Shown here piece by piece: positions 20,501 to 27,763 of a DNA stretch of 27,763 nucleotides. This DNA is from Phellopilus nigrolimitatus. Lineage: Eukaryota; Basidiomycota; Agaricomycetes; Hymenochaetales; Hymenochaetaceae. Position 1 is the first letter of the stretch; each line of letters begins with the position of its first letter. The stretch is taken from contig JAJOHG010000340.1 in the NCBI GenBank assembly GCA_021029095.1, positions 1 to 27,763 of the forward strand. Reading direction: 5' to 3'. A model generated the notes under the pieces. That model saw nothing but the letters and a program-made list of their open reading frames with translations. It had not been told where the DNA came from and made no database searches. A program made the translations under genes and the position numbers.

Positions 20501-21731
20501 AAATCATAAGTTCGTTTACCCCCTTGCTCAAAGCAAATTCATTCATAATGATATCTGGTAGCCGGTCCAAACATGGGTGGAAAAAGCACGTATATTCGCC
20601 AGGTCGGTACGCTCTGATTATGTGGTCGCACCTCCTGAATATTGTTGCGTTCTCAGGTTGGCGTTGTCGCTTTGATGGCACAGACTGGCTGTTTTGTGCC
20701 CTGTGCAGAGGCACAACTACCCATTTTTGATTCGATTCTTTGTCGTGTCGGCGCAGGTGATAGCCAACTAAAAGGGGTCTCAACCTTCATGGCGGAAATG
20801 CTTGAAACTGCCACAATTTTGAAGGTATAATTGTACGCCTTTTATTTTAAAACAAGCAATGACTGAAAGCATCACAAACATCAGTCCGCGTCTCAAGACT
20901 CGCTGATTATCATTGACGAATTAGGAAGAGGTAAGTGCATAACCTGTTGCGCTCGTTCTCTGTTCACTCTGTTTCAAGGAACGTCGACATATGACGGCTT
21001 CGGTCTCGCCTGGGCGATATCCGAGTGCGTCGCGTTAATCACTGCATCATTATGGTCTACACTAAATCCTGACAAATATGTACCTGACTAGGTACATAGC
21101 ATCGGAGATCCACGCATTTTGTCTTTTTGCGACTCACTTCCACGAGTTGACGGCATTAGATCAGCAAATTTCGCATGTCAAAAATCTTCATGTCGTTGCT
21201 CATGTGACAAAAACGGGCAAGTCCATACAGGATCGCGATATCACCTTGCTTTACAAGGTCGAACCTGGTAAGTCTGGGTCTAAGTAGCTTGTCACGCTTT
21301 TCTCTGATGTACTTATATATTAAGGTGTATGCGATCAGAGCTTCGGAATTCACGTTGCAGAGCTTGCGAATTTTCCAGAAAGTGTCGTAAAAGTGAGTCA
21401 ACAAGCTGCATCGCTCTCTGTACTCTAACAAACCCGGTTCGATGATCAGCTCGCCAAGAAAAAGGCTGACGAATTGGAAGACTTTGGTGGCGAACATGAC
21501 GGAGCATCCAGATTGCCTCAGGAAGTGACTGATGAAGGTAGCAAGATCATCGAAGAGATGCTTCAAGCATGGGCTTCCCGTTGTGCAAATAGCGGACAGG
21601 ATGGAGATGATATTGTCATGGAGGGTGACGAAGTAGAAAAAGACATCGCCGTCTTGAAGGAGTGCGTTGAAAAATATCGTACGCGCATTGAAGGAAACCC
21701 TTGGATCCAGTCGCTTCTGACGACATTGTGA
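17519..21731 (+). CDS. MSH2: DNA mismatch repair ATPase MSH2
   Basis: Twenty-three exons (17519-17564, 17627-17955, 18025-18133, 18200-18318, 18383-18524, 18577-18663, 18716-18894, 18953-19070, 19133-19194, 19251-19358, 19415-19507, 19573-19833, 19883-20175, 20230-20291, 20342-20437, 20486-20509, 20562-20602, 20657-20824, 20885-20930, 20979-21024, 21092-21267, 21325-21392, 21450-21731) give 984 aa. MSH2 pairs with MSH6 or MSH3 to recognise mismatches. [15 protein letters not shown] and [14 protein letters not shown] mark the N-terminal domains. The ATPase has Walker [10 protein letters not shown] (about 711-719), MSH2-type [13 protein letters not shown], the [20 protein letters not shown] signature, Walker B DELGRG (about 790-795) and FATHFHELT. 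An in-frame ATG lies three codons downstream; the first was kept for its better context. Introns 11 and 15 start with GC. It ends 146 bases from convergent TRM4. Confidence 0.93.
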
Positions 21732-21877
21732 AATGAGTATTTTGCGAACTTAGTCAAAGAGTGTATCGTTACTTGCACTTTCGCTTAATCGTGCTGTTGC
21801 TGTATAATGATCCATAATATAACGTCGCTGTCTATTCTCTAAGTACAACATGAGTGTGTCCTTTTATTGCTACACCT

Positions 21878-24740
21878 TTATAGATCGTTGGTGGTATGCG
21901 TAACACTTGCATCAGCAGCGTCGTCCATTTCGTCTGCATCCTCCGTATCTTCGACACCAGTCCCTGGCCCCTCGTCAACTAAAATGGCCTGAGCTCCTTC
22001 CTTAGCCTTCTTTTCATCTAGTTGCTTCAAAGCCTGACGACCCGCCACCGTGATATCCTCCCCGAAAAGCCGCAGACTAAGTGCGCTATATTTTCAAATA
22101 TTAGCATCTCTAGAGCAACTGACACCAGAAACGGACCTTTTCGCTTTTTTATCAATCATCAGGCTCACAGAAACATCTGATTTCCACAGCGGGAGGAAAA
22201 GGTCGTGCGAGAGGCTGGAGAGAATGTGAGCAGAGTCAGAATATCGTGCGTGGCCTGTATATGCATACCTTGTACTTCCGTACTCTCCGGATCTGAAGCG
22301 TACAATATGGCTTCCTAAAACTGATTACAAAAAGAAAACTAAGCACTTCCGCTGCAAGAAGAACATGGAAATGAAATGAAAAGTCAGGCATCGCTGAACA
22401 TACCCTTGTTTTCAATTGATGACTTAAATGGCTGCTCAAACGAAGAGCAGAGCGGGTAGTACGTCTCGAGAAAGATTCGCATCGCCTTCGCGTCACCATC
22501 TATTAGCGACTCCTGATCAAGGTATGGGAGGAGCGCGAGCAAGCCCTCGCTTAGCACACGGAACTGCGTCTTCGCTGATTCTTGACTCTCATGCTGTGCG
22601 GACAGTGGGCCCTTCGCAGTGGCGAGTTCCGATCGCCCGAAAAGTTTAACGCCGGCACTGACGAGTCGGATCTTTGCATAGTCGGTCTGTGACATGACCG
22701 TTTTGACGACGTCGTTGACAAGATAGAGAGAACGAACAGGCGTGCCTTCCGGGTTTCGAACGTATAGATTTGCCCGAGGGAATGCCGGTGCAAGATTGAG
22801 TTTTTCTCTGCACACGGTATAATAATGAGCGACAACAGCGAACAGAAGAAAGAAAAGACGGACATGCATGAAACAAGACTCGGCTCATCGGCAGAGATGA
22901 ACGTGAAGGGATTTTCTTTGAATGTTCCGCCAGTTTCGCCTGATGGTTCTTCTGCGTAAACCTCTTTTTGCTGACTAGTCCCATCCATACCATCGGTCCT
23001 GCTAACAACATCCTTGATGAGACGAGCCTTCTTTGTAACAGGGCCTTCGACAGGCCCAACATTTTCGCCATTTGTAGACACATCCTCCGAAAGAATGGGC
23101 CTCTTTCCCTCTGTTTTGGGTCGAGCTGCATTACACGCAGGGGAGTTGGTTCGTTCAAGTACTGCAACAAAGAATCCTCCAGTGTCCTGCAAATGAGGAT
23201 ATATCCGCATGCTGTAGCATGCTCAGCATATTAGAAATTTGTCAAATAGTTTTGAGGGTTTGTCATTTGAAAGCTGTACTTACCAGCGTTCCAGACCAAG
23301 CTCGGCCACATTGGCAGGTGGCCAGTGAGTTGCGAGCATCCTGTTACGCACTACTCCCTCCCTTCCTCGGCCCTTCGCAATCCCCTTGCCCTTATGTTTG
23401 TTTGACTCGTCCTTTTCTCTTCCCTCGATGTTCGGCGAATCGGTACTTCCATCCGCGAGGGTGATAGACGAAGTCAAACTCGTGCAATAATCCTCATAAG
23501 AGGCGTAGGGCATATCGGCATCCCGATTAATGGCAGGTAGCCATGTTGTCAGTCCAGAACGGCGGGCGAGATTCGGAAGTGTCTTTGACACATCGACGAG
23601 TTCGAAGCCTTCCCAAAAGAATGGAGAGGTAAAACAGATGTTCATAATGAGTTATAAACAAGAAGATTGAATTTGACTTGCCTGGGACAGTATTCAAAGC
23701 TGCAGCGATAACAGCTTCATTCTCAACCGGATTGAGCGAGCAAGTTGAGTAAACAATGCGCGGTTTGTCTTGGACTGAGCTCGCGTCGCTCTTGACCATG
23801 CGCATAGAGCGCTGGAGTATGCGTAGTTGCAATCTGAATATGAATGAAGAACTCCCTCGGTCCTGATACGGAGTGATGTACGTACGCATGCAGCCCATTT
23901 CCCTCCATCGGACTCCAGCTCCTCCATATGCCGACATTTTTTCTAATAGTACCATCACCGCTGCAGGGCACGTCTGCAAGAATTCTGTCGTAGCGAAGAG
24001 GCTTATCCTCATATTTAAGTGAGGGAAAAACAGACGCATCGAGATTGGTGACCATTAAGGCAGGGGAGGGGAGTCGAGCAGATGTATGTACGAGTAGCTG
24101 TGCACGCTTGTGGTCTACATCGTTCGCAATAAGAATGCCTGAAGGGGGATCCATCGCCTCAAGAAGCTGAGAAGTCTTCGATCCCGGAGCGGCGCAAAGG
24201 TCGACTACAGCATGGCAAGGACGTACATCCAGAAAGAGCGGAGGAATCATGCTAACAGCCTCTTGCCTAGAGATGTTGCCGACTTCCGTCTCGTAAACGA
24301 GGAACGAGTGGAAGCGCTTATATTCAGGTGATCTTCTAAGCTCCTTGCGAGGGACGTTAAGATGCCACGCGAGCCCTTGCGGATACCAAGTGATGGGACG
24401 GGGAACTGGAAGAGGCTCGCCGTCGAAACTGCCGGCTTCGAGCTGAGGAACGAACGTATTTTTGATAGCTTCGTTGAGAACGTCCTTCATCTGGCGATTT
24501 CCAGCAATGCGAAAAGTGGACGGCAACGGCTGACGCAAGGCTTGCATAAATGAGTCCCATTCTGCGGCAGGCAGAATTTGCTGGGCCTGATAGTACTTCT
24601 CGAAGCGCTCGTTGGACATCTCCAGCTCATCGTTCCGATTTGTCCACTGCGTGTCTCTCCGCTTACCTTTTTTCTAAGAAATGATTTCAGTGTCCTGCGA
24701 ACAATGAAGACGATATGTTTTTGACCTTAGTCCTGGCCAT
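21878..24740 (-). CDS. TRM4: tRNA (cytosine-5)-methyltransferase, Trm4 / NSUN2 family
   Basis: Nine exons on the minus strand (24740-24726, 24673-23886, 23833-23682, 23608-23284, 23211-22864, 22807-22404, 22314-22269, 22214-22137, 22085-21878) give 787 aa. The enzyme makes m5C in tRNAs from S-adenosylmethionine, in the nucleus. Its five-codon first exon (MARTK) is followed by a basic stretch, KKGKRRD. RFEKYYQAQQILPAAEWDSF is the family's N-terminal mark. The Rossmann fold has the SAM loop DLCAAPGSK (about 164-171), LADVPCSGDGTIRKN with the release cysteine C242, and VYSTCSLNPVENEAV with the catalytic cysteine C299. Further on are GGFFVAVLER and the C-terminal RNA-binding part (NLYVRN, SAGVKLFGR, SHIVRF), then an acidic tail. 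Intron 3 starts with GC (CAG|GCAAGT). Its promoter is shared with the EF-hand-like gene 73 bases away. Confidence 0.92.
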
Positions 24741-24813
24741 GCTGACGGTCGGCTTCAAGAAGAGAGAATCATAATGCCGCATCTGGCAGGTGACTCCTTT
24801 CCCACCGACTGCC
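24741..24813. promoter_or_regulatory. 73-bp divergent promoter of TRM4 and the EF-hand-like gene
   Basis: Only 73 bases separate two divergent start codons. Leaders must be very short or overlap the opposite gene's promoter. No TATA box, CCAAT or MCB motif was seen. Confidence 0.55.
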
Positions 24814-25831
24814 ATGCATCACGATGCAGATGAGACTGTCTCGACACTTCCTCAGAGCACTCTTGAACTCATCGATCGTGCTTTCGATCGTGCAGTTTTA
24901 GAGGCGGAATGTGAAATGCCTCAGAGGCCGATGAAGCGTCGTCGGACCGGACAAAGTGCAGTCGAACGGGAGGCAGGTGGTTTCGTGTACGACAATTCAG
25001 AAGATGCAGGTGCTGGTTTCATAGCGGAGGACAGCAATGAGCACAATGGCTTCGATCAGATTACGCATATCCATTTATCTCTCATCCCGCGCGCTCTTCA
25101 GCTTCTTGACCTCCCTCCCGACGACGCTGAAATCCTGGATGTCTTCACGAATGCTGCCTCGGGCTGGCACACCACCTCCGATCAGTTCGAGGCCATGCCA
25201 GGAATACATGAAGAAGTAGTGGATAGAAAGGACTGGCGTGCTGTCTGTGCTGCACTTCTTCCGGCTTCTCTGCGTCAACAGGAAAGCAGTAGAGGCGAGC
25301 AACCGCGGTCTGATTCTCCCGCGGCCCATTCGATCGCGTACGGAAGCGATTCCTCTGAAGATGAATATTTCCCGAGCCCGAGAAATAGGTCGCGCGGCTC
25401 TCGTCGATCTGTAGCTGACCCACATTCACGGAAATCCCTCCTTAAAAAGCCTTCGGGTGTGTCTGACACCAATATGGATGGTTCTGTTGGCCTGTCCAGC
25501 CTTACTGCCCGCCAGGAGAACGAAGCTCGCACCGCATTTGCTCTTTTCTTTCCTGATACGCCAAAGGACGCTCGTGGAGAAACTGATTTCAAGCAGCTAG
25601 CTAAAATGCATTTGTCGATAAAGGACGTCGCACGAGCTGCTGCTTCGATCAAAGAAAAGATCACAGCTGAGGAAGTAGGGCTTTCCGTTTTACTATCGCT
25701 TTGTTCTAGATCTGATTCCATTTTAGATTGTTGAAATGCTCACATTTTTCTCTTCTTCGTCATCGCACAATCATCCGACGTTAACGCTTGCAGACTTTCA
25801 GGAAATGATTGTTGTCTCCAAACTTGCATGA
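24814..25831 (+). CDS. Unknown nuclear-looking protein with EF-hand-like (degenerate) helical pairs
   Basis: Two exons (24814-25674, 25727-25831) give 321 aa. The intron (GTAGGG...TTTTAG) is supported because it joins the frame into EEIVEMLTFF...LTLADFQEMIVV, a typical last EF-hand pattern. Residues about 40-50 hold a basic cluster (KRRR) that could be a nuclear signal. Residues about 85-150 (HLSLIPRALQLLDLPPDDAE, then VFTNAASGW and RKDWRAVCAALL) look like one helical EF-hand-like unit. Residues about 155-225 are Ser/Arg-rich and disordered, with SDSSEDEYF as a likely casein kinase 2 site. Residues about 235-320 (ARTAFALFFPD, FKQLAKMHLSIKDVARAAAS) resemble the C-terminal lobe of centrin or calmodulin, but the loops lack the usual D-x-D-x-D calcium ligands. 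The gene shares a promoter with TRM4. I do not know its function; a scaffold or adaptor role is only a guess. Confidence 0.75.
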
Positions 25832-26109
25832 CTAAACACTATGTGTACACAGCCAGATGTTTGCTTGTGCTGGAAAATGTATCGAGTCCAAGTAGCCGTA
25901 ACTAGATGATTTCCCGTACACTTTTAATGCAGCCACTTTTGGCTAACATAAATGTAACTACTTTGGTTGTGGGCCATTGCTGCGCATGGCAAGTTACGAT
26001 TCCTTTTTTTCCTCAGTCAAACCTTGCCATTTGCTTTAGTATATATTAGAACTCAGACATCTAGATAAATGAGAAGCAAAAACTATGTAAATGTTGTTTT
26101 TTGGATGAT

Positions 26110-26578
26110 TTATTTGACAGTGCCATAGGCAATGGTGAGTGACACTGCAAAACGAGATGCCTGGTCGATCTGGTCATCGTCGCGGAACACGATGATGTAC
26201 TCTTGGAGTGATCTGATATTCACTAAGTCTCTCGATCATCATGGCATTGACGTCCGTGATCATCTGGTGTTCGAAATCTCAGCATGAAAGACAAGAATAA
26301 AAAGGTTATAAAACTCGCCTCTTTGCTGTGTTTTTCGAGGCCTAGACTTGCGAGATAGTGCATGAACTCCTCATCGCAGCTCGTCACAACAGCAGCGATC
26401 GACGGCGTCCCTTTTACGTAGCCAATGTCAGGGTGTGTCACACCCATTCTGATGAACATTATGTTCTTCAGCTAATGCATGGAGCTCACGCGGAGTTGGT
26501 GTGCACCTTGTTGCAGCGCTTGCAAACGGCGGGCAGAGTCCGCAGATACTGAATTTTTTGCTGGACACTCGAGGACAT
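26110..26578 (-). CDS. Small unrecognised protein gene, possibly frameshifted in its last exon
   Basis: Three exons can be read on the minus strand: 26578-26490, 26448-26319 and 26263 onward. Introns are 41 nt (GTGAGC...ATCAG) and 55 nt (GCGAGT...CCAG, a GC donor). The start has a good context (CCACCATGT). The protein begins MSSSVQQKIQYLRTLPAVCK and includes a C-x2-C pair, then IAAVVTSCDEEFMHYLASLG. Read straight, exon 3 stops at 26174 after about 102 aa. One base beyond the ERL codons (near 26224) throws the reading off: the next frame continues with a much more protein-like stretch (LQEYIIVFRDDDQIDQASRF) to a stop at 26110. I do not recognise the family. Either it is a pseudogene with a one-base insertion, a sequencing error, or the short form is real. 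The 278 bases between it and the EF-hand-like gene hold nothing I can name. Confidence 0.4.
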
Positions 26579-26733
26579 GGTGGAGGTTGCTGGGAGAGAT
26601 GCAGGTAACTTCAAAGCCTGCGACTGCTGCAGAATAATGATCAGCATGTGGTAGGGCATAGCACAGGTCGCTCCGTGGGTAGATCCGGATCCGTTTGCAC
26701 GGGTATGAGATTTTCAAAACTCAGACCCGAACT

Positions 26734-26788
26734 CCCGCCTGACCCGGACCCGCAGGTCAGTATGACCTGCGGGTCCGGGTCAGGCGGG
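26734..26788. repeat. Perfect 26-bp inverted repeat with 3-base centre
   Basis: Positions 26734-26759 are an exact reverse complement of 26763-26788, with GTA between them. The arms are GC-rich (CCCGCCTGACCCGGACCCGC at their outer end) and would form a very stable hairpin. GACCTGCGGGTC-type units recur nearby. Such GGGTC-rich arrays resemble subterminal regions of DNA transposons of the hAT type, but no transposase was seen. Confidence 0.85.
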
Positions 26789-26810
26789 TCCGGGTCGCAT
26801 GGGTATAGCT

Positions 26811-26828
26811 GGTGACCTGCGGGTCACC
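26811..26828. repeat. Second small hairpin repeating the palindrome core
   Basis: GGTGACC and GGTCACC face each other across TGCG. The core GACCTGCGGGTC is the same as the centre-proximal part of the larger palindrome's right arm, so the two belong to one repeat family. Confidence 0.6.
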
Positions 26829-26867
26829 TTACATTTTGCTTTAATTTAACCACAACTTGCTTATCAT

Positions 26868-27189
26868 TTGCGGGTCGTCGTGCTGACGCCTGAGACGAGC
26901 GCGCTCAAGTTGATTGCGCTCGCGGTCGCCCACGAGCCGTTCGTGCGTGAGCCCACGCGGTCGGTCTTCACGGTCAGTGTGGGCGGCATGGCCGGCGTCG
27001 GCAGCGGCGAGACCTGCGCGGGATGGATCGTCATCGGGAGCACCTCGCATGCGCTGCGCGACATCGGCGGGACGCGCAGCCCGTTCTCCGCGGTCGCCAA
27101 CGCCGGAGCTGATGCTGCTGTCGCCGGAGCTCCAGCAGTCGGGGCTGTCGCTACAGGAGACGTCCTTGAGGATCTCGTCGAGCGGGAGC
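26868..27189 (-). other. GC-rich, coding-like remnant cut off by the LTR
   Basis: About 320 bases are much richer in G+C than both flanks. On the minus strand two frames are open right up to the LTR edge. One contains PPTLTVKTDRVGSRTNGSWA and ends at 26864; the other contains LPLDEILKDVSCSDSPDCW. The plus strand is also largely open, so base composition alone may explain this. It could be the 3' exon of a leftward gene truncated by the retrotransposon insertion. I do not recognise the product. Confidence 0.3.
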
Positions 27190-27695
27190 TGTTAGAACTT
27201 ACCTTGCTTACCTCACGACCCCCCTTACATCATTCCTTCCTTGCTTAGCCAGGCCCTTCACCTTTCCATTACCTTTCCCTTAGTTCATGGCCTGACCCCT
27301 TCCTCATTGTACGCGCCCCTCCTGGGCGTTCCCAGCTCCACGCTCCACTGCCTCATTCCACGCTCCACAGTACACGCCCCTTACGGGCCTCTCCCTCATG
27401 TTCCACCCTAGTCATGCTGCGCATGACTCCATAGCTCCACTGACATCATAGTCAGTCTCACAGTATATATAGGTACATCGCTGGGACCTTAAGCCCCAGC
27501 TTGACCTCCTTGTTCAGTAGCTAGCACAGTCTTGCTATTCATCGCTTTTGCTCTTCATAGTCCTGCGCTCTGCGCTTCACAGTCTTGCCATAGCCATCGT
27601 CACCTTGCCACAGTCAAGCCTCACGTCACTCGTCACGTCACTGTCCACAGTCACGCTCCTCGCTCCATTAGGCAAGACCCTGTTACTCCGTAACA
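27190..27695 (+). mobile_element. Long terminal repeat of an LTR retrotransposon (5' LTR)
   Basis: The 506-base stretch begins TGTTAGAACT and ends CCGTAACA, giving the expected TG...CA with the short terminal inverted repeat TGTTA/TAACA. It contains a clear TATATATA box (27464-27471) about two thirds along, then CT- and CACAG-rich sequence of R/U5 type with no reading frame. Orientation follows the TATA box. A solo LTR looks unlikely, because the five bases before it (GGAGC) do not recur directly after it (TTAGG). The second LTR would lie outside the window. Confidence 0.6.
27464..27471 (+). promoter_or_regulatory. TATA box of the LTR
   Basis: TATATATA in CAGTATATATAGGTACATCG, within the LTR. 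Transcription of the element would start a few tens of bases downstream. Confidence 0.55.
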
Positions 27696-27763
27696 TTAGG
27701 TCAAGCTCTCTTTTGATTGTCGACGTATCAACGTCTAGACAAAATTTCTACCCTACCCAAACT
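27696..27763 (+). mobile_element. Start of the internal part of the retrotransposon
   Basis: The 68 bases after the LTR begin TTAGGTCAAGCTCTC, where a tRNA primer-binding site would be. It is loosely like the initiator-tRNA site of Copia elements (TGGTATCAGAGC), but the match is too weak to assign a family. No gag or pol sequence falls inside the window. Confidence 0.35.

Noticed and set aside
27190..27695. Solo LTR left by recombination
   Set aside because: The five bases before (GGAGC) and after (TTAGG) do not form a target-site duplication, so a longer element is more likely.
1..27763. tRNA, rRNA, riboswitch or CRISPR features
   Set aside because: I searched by eye for B-box-like GGTTCRA motifs and regularly spaced repeats and found none that were convincing.

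Overview
The window reads as nuclear DNA of a filamentous basidiomycete, most likely a lignin-degrading (white-rot) agaricomycete. This is inferred from many short introns (about 41-89 nt, GT...AG) in almost every gene, compact gene spacing, a secreted manganese peroxidase of the short type, and basidiomycete-style WAPL, BIR1 and MSH2 genes. I rebuilt the gene models by hand from reading frame, splice sites and family conservation. Nine genes are complete, with exon lengths that sum to whole codons, and 65 introns between them.

Left part (1-5.8 kb), a wood-decay and cell-surface block: the 3' end of a class II peroxidase (+) with two frameshifts, a membrane-tailed GH16 beta-glucanase (+), and an intact, inverted manganese-peroxidase paralogue (-) with a TATA box and two metal-response-like heptamers upstream.

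Middle (5.8-17.2 kb): the cohesin-release factor WAPL (-) and the survivin homologue BIR1 (+) are transcribed away from each other from a 180-bp gap holding MCB-type G1/S motifs. Convergent with BIR1 is a secreted, probably GPI-anchored protein of unknown function (-). Divergent from that, across a 1.2-kb intergenic region, is a GPI-type pepsin-like aspartic protease (+).

Right part (17.5-25.8 kb): the mismatch-repair gene MSH2 (+, 23 exons, two MCB sites just upstream), tail to tail with the tRNA m5C methyltransferase TRM4/NSUN2 (-). TRM4 shares a 73-bp divergent promoter with an EF-hand-like protein of unknown role (+). Four introns in this part use GC instead of GT at the donor.

Right edge (26.1-27.76 kb): a small unrecognised, possibly frameshifted gene (-), a perfect 26-bp-arm palindrome in GGGTC-rich sequence, a GC-rich coding-like remnant, and a 506-bp TG...CA long terminal repeat that begins a retrotransposon running off the window.

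No tRNA, rRNA or CRISPR array was seen. Gene names rest on recognised motifs, not on a database search.
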